From the NCBI RefSeq assembly GCF_017487405.1, contig NZ_CP062222.1, positions 3,667,501-3,731,500 on the forward strand: a stretch of DNA of 64,000 nucleotides, written 5' to 3'. A program made the translations under genes and the position numbers. The notes beneath the pieces are model-generated. The model did not search any database and had not been told where the DNA came from. It saw only the letters and a list, made by a program, of their open reading frames with translations. The stretch is from Brevundimonas goettingensis. Its GTDB lineage: Bacteria; Pseudomonadota; Alphaproteobacteria; Caulobacterales; Caulobacteraceae. Positions 29,957 through 38,568 of the stretch are shown here, in pieces. The stretch's first letter is position 1, and the number at the start of each line of letters is the position of its first letter.

Positions 29957-30940
29957 ATGAACGACTTCCGAAGCCTGACATCGCTGGTTGCTTTATGTGC
30001 GGGCTTGGCCGTTGCGCCTATCGCCATGGCTCAAACGAGGGCCCAAGCGGCGCCCTCTCAGGAGGAACAGGTCGACACCGTCGATGAGGTCGTTGTCGTC
30101 GCCCGTCGGGCCGGAGCCCCTATGTGGGAGATCAGTGACGGCGAGAGCACGGTCATTCTGGTGGGAGCGATCGGCGGGGTGCCGCGCGACTTCGAATGGA
30201 GACCCGAGGCGCTGGAGGCGGCGACGGCCCGGTCGCAACGCATCCTGTATCCGCAGGAGGGGCGGGCGTCGTTGAGCGACGTCCTCCGGCTGATCTGGCG
30301 CATCCGCACCATCGCCAGACTGCCCGAGAGCAAGACGACCGCCGACTATCTGTCGCCCGAGATGCAGGCGCGACTGGAGGCGCTGAAGGCCGGCGACCGT
30401 AACCCGAACTGGCGCACCCAGAGCTTCGTCGGCCTCAGCTTCGACCTGTTGGAACAGGCCGGGTACGAGCGGGGCCGCAGTCGCGGGGCTCCCGACGCGG
30501 TCCGGCGGGCGGCGCGGACGGCCCATATCGCAGGCGAGCCGGTCGGGTTCGTGCGCGGCGACGAACTGGTCGACAATCTGATCACCCAGCCGCCCCAGAC
30601 CTATCTGCCCTGCCTCGAGGCCTCGATGCGGGCGGCGGAGGCGGGTCCGGCCGGGGCGGCGGCGCGGCTGGAGGCCTGGCGGTCGCTGAAGGTCCCCGAG
30701 GTGCTGGCCACGCCGCTGGATCAGGCCCTGAACATGTGCTGGCCGTCGGGCGATCCGGAGATCGCTCCGGTGCTGCGCGGTCAGTGGGCCGATGCGACCA
30801 AACTGGCCCTGACCCGGCCCGGGGTCACCATGGGGGTCGCGCCGTTGCGCATCCTGGCGGAGTCGGGCGGGGTTCTGGACCAGCTGGAGGCCCAGGGGCT
30901 GGAGATTCATGGCCCGATCTGGCGCGAGGACCAGCGCTAG
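29957..30940 (+). CDS. TraB/GumN-like secreted protein
   Basis: 327 residues with a Sec signal peptide (hydrophobic 10-24, AMAQ cleavage). The mature protein begins with a TonB-box-like stretch (VDEVVVVARR) and then PMWEISDGESTVILVGAIGGVP, which resembles the first strand of TraB/GumN (Tiki-like) domains. In the wider family this strand is followed by a conserved His that is replaced here by GG, so metal-dependent peptidase activity is doubtful. The ATG at 29957 fits the signal peptide; TTG two codons upstream is less likely. It is divergent from a TonB receptor. Function unknown. Confidence 0.68.
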   Translation: MNDFRSLTSLVALCAGLAVAPIAMAQTRAQAAPSQEEQVDTVDEVVVVARRAGAPMWEISDGESTVILVGAIGGVPRDFEWRPEALEAATARSQRILYPQEGRASLSDVLRLIWRIRTIARLPESKTTADYLSPEMQARLEALKAGDRNPNWRTQSFVGLSFDLLEQAGYERGRSRGAPDAVRRAARTAHIAGEPVGFVRGDELVDNLITQPPQTYLPCLEASMRAAEAGPAGAAARLEAWRSLKVPEVLATPLDQALNMCWPSGDPEIAPVLRGQWADATKLALTRPGVTMGVAPLRILAESGGVLDQLEAQGLEIHGPIWREDQR

Positions 30941-30961
30941 CTTCGGTCGGCGGCTCTGACC

Positions 30962-31516
30962 TCAGTAAAAGGTGTCAGGTCCGGCCACCGGGCGATCCTG
31001 ACGGGCGCGGCGCTCGGCCTCGCGGGCTTCCATGAAGGCGCGACGCGCCTCACGTTCGGCGGCGTAGTCGGGGCGCGGCTGGTCGAAGCCGAACGCGCGT
31101 GGATTGCCATCGCGGGGCGGGGGCGGCGATTGACGGTCAACATAAGGATGGACTTCGTCACCGGGGCGCGGCGGGGGCATCTGCTGGACCTGCGGTTCCA
31201 CATAGGCCGGCTGTTCGGCGTAGTAGTCGTCGGGCGGTTGGGTGGCGTCGGAGGCGGTCTGCGCCTCGGGCATCTTGCCGTCGAAGCCGTTGGTCAGTTG
31301 GCCGACATCCATGACGCCGCCAGGGGCGACGTCGGGCTCGACCGGCGCGACCACAGCCACGCTCAGGCCCGGACCACCGCCGGCGCGGGCCTCGCCGTCA
31401 TTGCCGCCGGTCAGGATCATGCCGCCAAGACCCAGGGCTGCGACGGCGACGACGCCCGCCATGACCCAGCGCGCCCGGGGCTGGCTGAGGTAGTCCAGAA
31501 CATCCTTGCCGGTCAT
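30962..31516 (-). CDS. Single-pass membrane protein with Pro-rich periplasmic part
   Basis: 184 residues. A short cytoplasmic N-terminus, one membrane helix at about 17-36 (WVMAGVVAVAALGLGGMIL), then a low-complexity region rich in Pro, Asp and Tyr (DDYYAEQPAYVEPQVQQMPPPRP) and a charged Arg/Glu helix near the end (AEREARRAFMEAREAERRAR). No known domain. It lies 82 bp downstream of tldD on the same strand and converges on the TraB-like gene. Confidence 0.7.
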   Translation of the reverse strand: MTGKDVLDYLSQPRARWVMAGVVAVAALGLGGMILTGGNDGEARAGGGPGLSVAVVAPVEPDVAPGGVMDVGQLTNGFDGKMPEAQTASDATQPPDDYYAEQPAYVEPQVQQMPPPRPGDEVHPYVDRQSPPPPRDGNPRAFGFDQPRPDYAAEREARRAFMEAREAERRARQDRPVAGPDTFY

Positions 31517-31598
31517 GGGCCTGTTCCTCGCGTCCCGAACGTTCGGGCGTTGTTTGCGAAACCCGACGCCGAGGCCCCGGTTCCGGAGTGCCGTTCGG

Positions 31599-33029
31599 TC
31601 AGACCGCCGTGCCGCCGACCGTCAGGCCGCCGATCTTGAGTGAGGGCTGGCCGATGCCGACGGGAACCCCCTGCCCGGCCTTGCCGCAGACGCCGACGCC
31701 CGGATCGAAGGCGAAGTCGTCGCCGATCATGGTCACATTCTGCAGGGCCGTGGCCCCGTCGCCGATCAGGGTGGCGCCGCGGACGGGGGCGGTGATCTTG
31801 CCGTCCTCGATCAGATAGGCCTCGGTGCACTGGAACACGAACTTGCCGTTGGTGATGTCCACCTGGCCGCCGCCGAAATTGGCCGCGTACAGGCCGCGCT
31901 TCGTCGAGGCGATCATGTCCGCCTGCTTGTCCTTGCCGCCTTCCATGAAGGTGTTGGTCATGCGCGGCATGGGCATGTGGGCGAAGGACTGGCGGCGACC
32001 GTTGCCGGTGGCGCGCTGGCCCAACTGGCGGGCCGACAGCCGGTCGTTCATCAGCCCGACCATGATGCCGTCCTCGATCAGGACGGTGCGCGAGGTCGGG
32101 GTGCCCTCGTCGTCGACCGACAGGGAGCCGCGGCGGCCGGCGATGGAGCCGTCGTCGACCACGGTCACGCCCGGGGCCGCGACCCGCTTGCCCATCATGC
32201 CGGTGAAGACCGAGGAGCCCTTGCGGTGGAAGTCGCCCTCGAAGCCATGGCCGATGGCCTCGTGCAGCAGGACCCCGGGCCAGCCGGCGCCGAGGACCAC
32301 GTCCATCTCGCCCGCCGGGCAGTCGACGGCCTCGAGATTGACCAGGGCCTGACGCAGGGCCTCGTCGATCTGGGCCTGCCAGCGTTCGGGCGCGATCCAG
32401 GTGTCGAACCCGGCGCGGCCGCCGGCGCCGGCCGAGGCGCTCTCGCGGCGGCCGTCCTTCTCGACCGTGACCGAGACGTTCAGCCGGACCAGGGGGCGGA
32501 TGTCGCGCACCGTCATGGCGTCGGCGCGCAGGATCTCGATGGCGCGGCGTTCGCCGATCAGGGAGGCCGAGACCTGGACCACGCGCGGATCGCGAGCCCG
32601 GGCCCAGGCGTCGATCTCGGCCAGCAGGGCGATCTTGTCCGAGAAGGCGGGAGCGGCGAGGGGATCGACCTCGTCATAGAGTTTCTGGTTGGTGGCGCGC
32701 GGCCCTTCGGCGGTCACGCCCGCATGGCCGGCCTTGGCGAGCGACGCGCTGTCGGCGGCGCGGCGCAGGGAGGCGGCGGAAATCTCGTTGGCGTGGGCGT
32801 AACCGGCGGTCTCTCCGGCGACGACGCGCAGGCCGAAACCCTCCGAGGCGTCATAGGCGGCGGACTTGAGCCGGCCGTCGTCGAAGACGAGGGATTCCGA
32901 CTCCGACCGCTCGAGGAACAGCTCCCCGTCATCGGCGCCGACGAGGGCGCTCTCGAGGATCGACAGGGCCTCGGAGGGATCGACACCGGCGGTTTCGAGG
33001 ATCGGGGGCGGGGAGGTGTGGACGGTCAT
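31599..33029 (-). CDS. tldD: Metalloprotease TldD
   Basis: 476 residues, family length. TldD and TldE form a heterodimeric zinc protease that cleaves unfolded or ribosomally made peptides such as microcin and CcdA. The metal-binding motif HEAIGHGFEGDFHRKGSSVF is present near residues 258-277, and QNVTMIGDDFAFDPGVGVCGK is the conserved C-terminal segment. No tldE/pmbA partner gene is in the window. The start ATG 33029 gives a normal N-terminus. Confidence 0.95.
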   Translation of the reverse strand: MTVHTSPPPILETAGVDPSEALSILESALVGADDGELFLERSESESLVFDDGRLKSAAYDASEGFGLRVVAGETAGYAHANEISAASLRRAADSASLAKAGHAGVTAEGPRATNQKLYDEVDPLAAPAFSDKIALLAEIDAWARARDPRVVQVSASLIGERRAIEILRADAMTVRDIRPLVRLNVSVTVEKDGRRESASAGAGGRAGFDTWIAPERWQAQIDEALRQALVNLEAVDCPAGEMDVVLGAGWPGVLLHEAIGHGFEGDFHRKGSSVFTGMMGKRVAAPGVTVVDDGSIAGRRGSLSVDDEGTPTSRTVLIEDGIMVGLMNDRLSARQLGQRATGNGRRQSFAHMPMPRMTNTFMEGGKDKQADMIASTKRGLYAANFGGGQVDITNGKFVFQCTEAYLIEDGKITAPVRGATLIGDGATALQNVTMIGDDFAFDPGVGVCGKAGQGVPVGIGQPSLKIGGLTVGGTAV

Positions 33030-33077
33030 GGCCGATAGATAGGACGGCGGGGGCGGTTCGTCACGGGGAACTGGCCT

Positions 33078-33103
33078 GTGATGCGGACATGTGATGCGGA
33101 CAT
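33078..33103. repeat. Two tandem 13-bp repeats
   Basis: GTGATGCGGACAT occurs twice head to tail, 33078-33090 and 33091-33103, just upstream of the tldD start on the opposite strand. No function is evident. Confidence 0.8.
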
Positions 33104-33135
33104 GGGTTCGCGATCTCCCGATGCGATCGGCGAGT

Positions 33136-33421
33136 TGGGAGGCGAGCGGAGCCGCCGGGCGGCGCCCGGAAGAAGAGATTTGAATACCGTTTCGACGCCG
33201 CCTTCTGGCCCCGCGCGAAGAGTTTCGAGCAGCTTGCGTCAGGTGGCGGTTTTATCGCCTTACCGCAGCGCCGCCCACGGGCGGGTCGTGCTTGCGACAC
33301 GATCCCCGGACCGGGCTCAGTATCCCCCTGGCCCCTACCGTCTGATCGGAACCAGACTTCCCGCTTCTCCGCATTCCGCCGCCAGACGGTCGCAAGGCCT
33401 CTGCGCCTCCCACGACGGAAC
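33136..33421 (-). ncRNA. Candidate structured RNA of about 285 nt, family not recognised
   Basis: The stretch 33030-33700 holds no convincing gene. On the minus strand a perfect TATAAT lies at 33433-33428, so transcription could start near 33421. The region downstream can fold extensively: 9-bp closing arms at 33404-33412 and 33136-33144, arms 33383-33390 with 33337-33344 (8 bp), 33298-33302 with 33286-33290, 33271-33276 with 33279-33284, and 33262-33266 with 33246-33250. No good -35 element was seen. I compared it with RNase P, tmRNA, SRP, 6S RNA and cobalamin riboswitch consensus patterns from memory and could not match it. A 163-codon minus-strand reading frame covers it but looks unlike protein. 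Confidence 0.4.
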
Positions 33422-33604
33422 GGGAGGATTATAGGCGAGGTCGCGGGTGGGGCGGGTTCGCGACGGTTGAATGTTCGCAAGGTGCCGAAATCGTTGGGAT
33501 TGGTGTTGGGAATTGCGCGGGTTTGGGAATTCGGGCGCCCGGATCCGCCCACCGCCTATCCCGACGTTCGTGGGGATAAGCGGGGCATAGCGGAGGCAAA
33601 GAAA

Positions 33605-33694
33605 ATCCCCCTCCCGACGGGCGGAAGGGGGATCGGGCCAAGGGGATCGGCCCCTCCACCGCTTCGCGGTCCCCCTCCCCACTGTCGTGGGGAG
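33605..33694. repeat. Cluster of palindromic GC-rich repeat hairpins
   Basis: Three adjacent hairpins: arms 33605-33612/33626-33633 (8 bp), 33658-33662/33666-33670 (ACCGC-TTC-GCGGT) and 33675-33682/33687-33694 (8 bp). The CTCCC-spacer-GGGAG type core resembles those at about 41.78 and 43.8 kb, suggesting a dispersed family. It lies right after the DUF2807 stop and may act as the transcript end of the padR operon. Confidence 0.7.
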
Positions 33695-33700
33695 AAAGGC

Positions 33701-34489
33701 CTATTCCTGGCGGACGTCGCCCGAGCCGGTGATGGACTGGCGCAGGGTCGCCGGCGGGGTGAGGAGTTCGAGGTCGCCGGAGCCGGAGAGGTCGGCGACC
33801 ACCGCCCCGGTCGGGGCGACACGGGCGTCGCCGCTGGCGGAGATCTCAATATTGGCGTCGGTGGTCAGGAGATTCTCCAGATCGCCGTCGCCCGAGCCGG
33901 TCATGGTCAGGTCCAGGGCCTTGGTGACGCCGGAGAAGCTGAAATCGCCGCTGCCGGAGGAATCGATCGTCAGGGTCGGCTGGTCATAGCTCTTGACCGT
34001 CAGGTCCGAGGAGCCGCGCAGGTCGAAGATGTGCACGGCCGGGGCGGTGACCACGATATGGACCTCGCCGCTGTCGACCCAGATGCCCTTGCCGTTGGCG
34101 CGGCGTCCGAAGACGATGCGTTCGCCGTGGTGGCTTTCGCTGTCGTCGGCCCAGACCAGACGGTCGCCCTCGATGCGGACCTTGTCGACCCGGTCGGCGG
34201 GGCCCCGGACGGTGATGCCGGGAGTGTCGCCCTGGACGTATTCGACATCGGCCGAGAGGTCGACGACCAGCTTGTCGCCGCCGGTCCAGGCCAGGGTGCG
34301 GGTGACTTCCGCCGCCTGGGTCCCGTCCTGACGGGTGATGGTCAGGTCGCCGCCGTCGCCGTGACCCGGGAAGGTCCAGTTCCAGCCGTGGGCGGCCATG
34401 TCGCGACCGCCGATGGCGACGCCGCCGGCCATGGAGGCCAGGGCCAGCACGAAGGCGGCCCCGGCGATGACGAGAAGGGTGCGGATCAT
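33701..34489 (-). CDS. DUF2807 (head GIN domain) envelope protein
   Basis: 262 residues. One N-terminal hydrophobic segment (about 4-27) anchors or exports it. The rest is a right-handed beta-type repeat domain rich in short strands with SGSGD turns (DSSGSGDFSFSG, TGSGDGDLENL, SGSGDLELL), typical of DUF2807 adhesin-like domains. It is the last gene of a three-gene operon with padR and a HAAS protein; its ATG overlaps the upstream stop. Such operons are common in bacteria and are thought to respond to envelope conditions; the exact role is unknown. Confidence 0.85.
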   Translation of the reverse strand: MIRTLLVIAGAAFVLALASMAGGVAIGGRDMAAHGWNWTFPGHGDGGDLTITRQDGTQAAEVTRTLAWTGGDKLVVDLSADVEYVQGDTPGITVRGPADRVDKVRIEGDRLVWADDSESHHGERIVFGRRANGKGIWVDSGEVHIVVTAPAVHIFDLRGSSDLTVKSYDQPTLTIDSSGSGDFSFSGVTKALDLTMTGSGDGDLENLLTTDANIEISASGDARVAPTGAVVADLSGSGDLELLTPPATLRQSITGSGDVRQE

Positions 34490-35079
34490 GCCGGATCTCC
34501 CGAGGTCGAGTTGACAGCGTGGGGTTCAAGGGCCGGCTTGAGCAGCCGGTAGTGCAGGCGGGCGAACCAGATCAGGCCGTTCACCAGCAGGATGGTGGCG
34601 ATCGACAGCAGGGCGCCGACGGTCACGGCGCAGGCCATCAGGCCCAGGCCGATGAAGAAGGCCGCCAGGCCGCCGCCGGGGAAGCCCGCGAACGGACCGG
34701 CGACCATTACCCCCAGGCCGGAGCCGAACAGGGCGATCACCGCGACGAAACAGCCGAACAGGGTCCCGATGACGCCCATCAGGATCGGCAGCAGGATGAT
34801 GATGTCGATCGCGCCCAGACCCAGAACCGCGAAGACGGCGCCGGCCGCGGCCGACGGGGTCTGTTCCTGGGTCCAGCGCTTCACCCCGGCTTCGGCCTTG
34901 AGTTCGCGCGCCAGGCGGTCGGGATCGCCGAGCGCGTCAGCCACTTCGGCCTCGGAACGTCCGGCGGCCTTGCCGTCGTCGAAATGGGCCTCGTAGTCGT
35001 TGAGGATGTCGGCGGCGGTCGAGGTCGGCAGTCCGACCAGGCCCCGCTTCAGTCGGGCGAGAAAGTCGGCGCGCGTCAT
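34486..35079 (-). CDS. HAAS-domain (DUF1700-type) membrane protein
   Basis: 197 residues. The N-terminal about 65 residues (FLARLKRGLVGLPTSTAADILNDYEAHF then GRSEAEVADALGDPDRLARELK) form the HAAS domain that usually accompanies PadR regulators. Three to four membrane helices follow. It is translationally coupled on both sides (4-base overlaps with padR and with the DUF2807 gene). It probably relays a membrane signal within this module; that is inference. Confidence 0.85.
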   Translation of the reverse strand: MTRADFLARLKRGLVGLPTSTAADILNDYEAHFDDGKAAGRSEAEVADALGDPDRLARELKAEAGVKRWTQEQTPSAAAGAVFAVLGLGAIDIIILLPILMGVIGTLFGCFVAVIALFGSGLGVMVAGPFAGFPGGGLAAFFIGLGLMACAVTVGALLSIATILLVNGLIWFARLHYRLLKPALEPHAVNSTSGDPA

Positions 35080-35441
35080 TGGACGTCTCCAGTCGTGTTT
35101 TCGGGCACGGGGGTCAGCGGAGCCTCGTTGAGGACCGCATCGACCGCATCGGTGAAGGTCTTCCAGTCGGCGGTCTGGACGGCGAGAGCCTCGCGACCGG
35201 CTTCGGAAAGACGATAGTATTTGCGCGAGGGGCCGGCGCTGGATTCGACCAGATAGGTCTCGACCAGCCCGTCGGACTGCATCCGCCGCATCAGCGGGTA
35301 AATGGTGCCCTCGCCCATGTCGATCGCGTCCGACAGGCGACTGGCGATCTCATAGGCGTAGCTGTCGCCTCGCTTGAGGAGGGCCAGGACGCACAGTCCC
35401 AGCACCCCCTTCTTCAACTGAATCTCTATGGTTTCGGGCAC
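35076..35441 (-). CDS. PadR-family transcriptional regulator
   Basis: 121 residues. Winged-helix PadR fold: LKKGVLGLCVLALLKRGDSYAYEIASRL, then GEGTIYPLMRRMQSDGLVETYLVES and GPSRKYYRLSEAGREAL, matching the family. It is the first gene of the operon with the HAAS and DUF2807 genes and most likely represses it. A promoter with two repeats that would serve as its operator lies upstream. Divergent from ctaC. Confidence 0.92.
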   Translation of the reverse strand: MPETIEIQLKKGVLGLCVLALLKRGDSYAYEIASRLSDAIDMGEGTIYPLMRRMQSDGLVETYLVESSAGPSRKYYRLSEAGREALAVQTADWKTFTDAVDAVLNEAPLTPVPENTTGDVQ

Positions 35442-35474
35442 GTCGTGTCCTCCTTCGATGAGGAGAGACTATGA

Positions 35475-35506
35475 CAAGGTATCGTGCGTCGCAAGGTAGC
35501 TGTCAA
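35475..35506 (-). promoter_or_regulatory. padR promoter with overlapping direct-repeat operator
   Basis: On the minus strand a perfect TTGACA (35506-35501) is followed after 17 bases by GATACC as -10. The heptamer TACCTTG occurs twice, at 35498-35492 in the spacer and at 35481-35475 overlapping the -10, exactly 17 bp apart. A repeated motif placed across the core promoter directly upstream of padR suggests autorepression. Confidence 0.65.
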
Positions 35507-35686
35507 AACATGACTGCGATTTAATGATCGACCCTGATGACTGTGTGGCTTCTTCGCGGCGCCGACCGCTTGGCAAGCGCGAAACGAGCCGATAAGGACC
35601 GGCGGGAGCGCCGTGTTCAGAGAGCGCGGCGGGCGTTGCGAGTCGCTCGCAAAGGCCTGTTGCAAATGGGTTTATGGGGGTTCCGC

Positions 35687-36697
35687 ATGGGATTGGGGCT
35701 GGGAGAAAATACGGCGCGTCTGCGCAGAACCGTCGGTGGGCTGATGGCCTCCGCGGCCTTCGCCCTCGCGTCCGCGCCGGCCTGGGCGCAGGACCGTCTT
35801 GGACAGCCGACGCCGGGCGGCATCGACCTGCAGCCCGCCGCCTCCGTGCTCAAGCGCGACGCCATCTTCTTCCACAATGCGATCCTGCTGCCGATCATCA
35901 CGGTGATCTGCCTGTTCGTCCTGGCGCTGATCATCTGGATCGTCATCCGCTACAACAAGAAGGCCAATCCGGTCCCGGCGCGCTGGAGCCACAACACGGC
36001 GATTGAAATCGTCTGGACGGTGGTGCCGGTGCTGATTTTGGTCGGCATCTCGCTGTTTTCGTTCCGCCTGCTGTTCGCCTACCACGACACCCCGCCCGTC
36101 GATCTGACCATCAAGGCGACCGGCAACCAGTGGAACTGGGCCTATGAATATCCCGACCAGGGCATCCCGGAGTACATCTCCAATGTCCTGCCCGAGGCCG
36201 AACTGGCCAAGCGCGGCATGCCGCACGACCTCTATCGCCTGGCCGCCGACGAGCCGCTGGTGGTGCCGGTCGGCAAGGTGGTCAAGGTGCTGGTCACCGG
36301 CGCCGACGTGATCCACGCCTTCGCCCTGCCGGCTTTCGGCCTGAAGACCGACGCCGTTCCGGGCCGGGTCAACGAGACCTGGTTCCGCGCCGAGCGCGAA
36401 GGCGTCTTCTACGGCCAGTGCTCGGAACTGTGCGGCGACGACCACGCCTTCATGCCGATCGAGATCCATGTCGTCTCGCAGGCCGAGTTCGAGAAGTGGG
36501 TCGTGTCCAAGGGCGGCTCGATGACTCCGAAGTCGGCCGCTCCGGCCGCCGCGCCCGTGGCGGCTCCGGCCGCCGCTGACGCCGCCGTCCCCGCCGCCGA
36601 AGCCGGCGCTGCCCCCGCCGCCGCCTCTGTGGGCGCGACCACCGGCGTCCCCGCAACCGCTCCTGCCGCGGCGCCTGCCGCGCCGGCCGCCCAGTAA
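35687..36697 (+). CDS. ctaC: Cytochrome c oxidase subunit II
   Basis: 336 residues; holds the CuA centre that receives electrons from cytochrome c. Signal peptide (ASAPAWAQ cleavage), two membrane helices (about 60-80 and 100-120), then the cupredoxin domain with the CuA ligands HAF and [12 protein letters not shown]. The C-terminus carries an unusual tail of about 55 residues made almost only of Ala, Pro and Val. ATG 35687 precedes the signal peptide; a longer in-frame reading from 35537 adds a very basic stretch that is unlikely to be translated. First gene of the cox operon. Confidence 0.94.
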   Translation: MGLGLGENTARLRRTVGGLMASAAFALASAPAWAQDRLGQPTPGGIDLQPAASVLKRDAIFFHNAILLPIITVICLFVLALIIWIVIRYNKKANPVPARWSHNTAIEIVWTVVPVLILVGISLFSFRLLFAYHDTPPVDLTIKATGNQWNWAYEYPDQGIPEYISNVLPEAELAKRGMPHDLYRLAADEPLVVPVGKVVKVLVTGADVIHAFALPAFGLKTDAVPGRVNETWFRAEREGVFYGQCSELCGDDHAFMPIEIHVVSQAEFEKWVVSKGGSMTPKSAAPAAAPVAAPAAADAAVPAAEAGAAPAAASVGATTGVPATAPAAAPAAPAAQ

Positions 36698-36717
36698 TCG
36701 CGAGCCCGATAGAGATC

Positions 36718-38409
36718 ATGGCCACCGACATCACTGCAGACGATCACGCCGGACACGGGCACGCCCACGACGCGGCTCACGACGCCCACGATCACAAGCC
36801 CGGCTTCTTCACCCGCTGGTTCCTGTCCACCAACCACAAGGACATCGGCACCCTGTACCTGCTGTTCGCCATCATGGCGGGCATCGTCGGCGGCGCCTTG
36901 TCGGGCCTGATCCGCTGGGAACTGGCCGAGCCGGGCATCCAGATCTTCCGCGAAGGCTCCTCGATCAACCTGCTGGGCCTCGTTGACCAGTCCAAGCACG
37001 GCTACAACGCCGTGGTCACCGCCCACGCCCTGATCATGATCTTCTTCATGGTCATGCCGGCGATGATCGGCGGCTTCGGCAACTGGTTCGTGCCGATCAT
37101 GATCGGGGCGCCGGACATGGCCTTCCCGCGCATGAACAACGTTTCGTTCTGGCTGCTGGTCGCGGCCTGGGTGCTGCTGCTGCTCTCGATGTTCTCGGAC
37201 GGCGGTTCGGGCCACGGCATCGCCGGCGGCTGGACCATCTATCCGCCGCTCTCGACCAAGGGCGCCCCCGGACCGGCCGGCGATCTGGCCATCTTCGCCC
37301 TGCACGTCGCGGGCGCGAGCTCGATCCTCGGCGCGGTCAACTTCATCACCACCATCTTCAACATGCGCGCCCCGGGCATGACCCTGCACCGGATGCCGCT
37401 GTTCGCCTGGTCGGTGCTGATCACCGCCTTCCTGCTGCTGCTGTCGCTGCCGGTCCTGGCCGGCGCCATCACCATGCTGCTGGCCGACCGCAACTTCGGC
37501 ACCAGCTTCTTCGATCCGGCCGGCGGCGGCGATCCGGTGATGTTCCAGCACCTGTTCTGGTTCTTCGGCCACCCCGAAGTCTACATCCTGATCCTGCCCG
37601 GCTTCGGCATCATCTCGCACATCGTCTCGACCTTCTCGCGTAAGCCGGTCTTCGGTTACCTCGCGATGGCCTACGCCATGGTCGCCATCGGCTTCATCGG
37701 CTTCATCGTGTGGGCCCACCACATGTACACGGTCGGTATGTCGGTGAACCTGCGCGCCTATTTCGTCGCCGCCACCATGATCATCGCCGTGCCCACGGGC
37801 GTGAAGATCTTCAGCTGGATCGCCACGATGTGGGGCGGCTCCATCGACTTCAAGACGCCCATGCTGTGGGCGATCGGCTTCATCTTCCTGTTCACCGTCG
37901 GGGGCGTGACCGGCGTGGTCCTGTCCAACGCCGGCATCGACTACAGCCTGCACGACACCTATTACGTCGTCGCCCACTTCCACTACGTCCTGTCGCTGGG
38001 CGCGGTGTTCGCGATCTTCGCCGGCTTCTACTACTGGTTCGAGAAGATGTTCGGGGTGAAGTACAACGAGGCCTTGGGCTGCGCCCACTTCTGGATCATG
38101 TTCGTCGGCGTGAACGTGGTCTTCTTCCCGCAGCACTTCCTGGGTCTGCAGGGCATGCCGCGTCGCTATATCGACTATCCGGACGCCTTCACCCTGTGGA
38201 ACCACGTCTCGTCGATCGGCTATGTGATCACCATCGTCGGCGTCGGCGTCTTCCTGGTGATGCTGGCCGAGGCCGCGATCCGTCGTCGCAAGGGCGTCGC
38301 CAACCCGTGGGGTGAAGGCGCCACGACGCTGGAATGGACGCTGTCCTCGCCCCCGCCCTACCACCAGTTCAACGAGCTGCCGGTGGTCAAGGACGAGCAC
38401 GACCACTGA
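36718..38409 (+). CDS. ctaD: Cytochrome c oxidase subunit I
   Basis: 563 residues, twelve membrane helices, the catalytic subunit binding heme a and the heme a3-CuB centre. HPEVYI with its cross-linking Tyr, WAHHMYTVG (CuB histidines) and [10 protein letters not shown] (heme ligands) are intact. The N-terminus before the first helix is His-rich ([19 protein letters not shown]), which is not typical of the family and could hold metal. It follows ctaC after 20 bases and is followed by a palindromic repeat before ctaB. Confidence 0.96.
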   Translation: MATDITADDHAGHGHAHDAAHDAHDHKPGFFTRWFLSTNHKDIGTLYLLFAIMAGIVGGALSGLIRWELAEPGIQIFREGSSINLLGLVDQSKHGYNAVVTAHALIMIFFMVMPAMIGGFGNWFVPIMIGAPDMAFPRMNNVSFWLLVAAWVLLLLSMFSDGGSGHGIAGGWTIYPPLSTKGAPGPAGDLAIFALHVAGASSILGAVNFITTIFNMRAPGMTLHRMPLFAWSVLITAFLLLLSLPVLAGAITMLLADRNFGTSFFDPAGGGDPVMFQHLFWFFGHPEVYILILPGFGIISHIVSTFSRKPVFGYLAMAYAMVAIGFIGFIVWAHHMYTVGMSVNLRAYFVAATMIIAVPTGVKIFSWIATMWGGSIDFKTPMLWAIGFIFLFTVGGVTGVVLSNAGIDYSLHDTYYVVAHFHYVLSLGAVFAIFAGFYYWFEKMFGVKYNEALGCAHFWIMFVGVNVVFFPQHFLGLQGMPRRYIDYPDAFTLWNHVSSIGYVITIVGVGVFLVMLAEAAIRRRKGVANPWGEGATTLEWTLSSPPPYHQFNELPVVKDEHDH

Positions 38410-38411
38410 AT

Positions 38412-38553
38412 CCGTCATCCTCGGGCTTGTCCCGAGGACCCATGGCGGGAATGACACGAACGACTAAAAGGGACCCCGGGTGGCTGCCGCGCCTCCGGGG
38501 TTCTTTCCTTGCGGTGGAACAACGGGTCCTCGGGACAAGCCCGAGGATGACGG
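38412..38553. repeat. Palindromic element with perfect 30-bp inverted repeats
   Basis: The 30 bases at 38412-38441 and those at 38524-38553 are exact reverse complements, separated by 82 bp. Each arm is itself palindromic (CCTCGGG...CCCGAGG). The spacer holds a further GC-rich palindrome (ACCCCGGG with CTCCGGGGT). It starts 2 bases after the ctaD stop and ends 15 bases before ctaB. Similar GTCATCCTCGGGCTTGTCCC units are known as dispersed intergenic repeats in alphaproteobacteria. It has no reading frame, so it looks like a non-autonomous (MITE/RIME-like) element. Confidence 0.9.
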
Positions 38554-38568
38554 TGTAGAAGAGTTTCC

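Noticed and set aside
33240..33421. Structured region as RNase P RNA, tmRNA, SRP RNA or cobalamin riboswitch
   Set aside because: The invariant blocks I know (GAGGAAAGTCCGG, the tmRNA tag and T arm, the SRP tetraloop region, CCCCCGCAACTGT and the B12 box) are absent.
33061..33552. Minus-strand reading frame of 163 codons in the 33.0-33.7 kb gap
   Set aside because: Very Arg/Pro/Ser-rich with no protein-like pattern, and it runs across the consensus -10 element; treated as non-coding.
35537..35686. Extended N-terminus of ctaC from the first ATG
   Set aside because: It would place about 50 very basic residues before the signal peptide; ATG 35687 gives a normal export signal.
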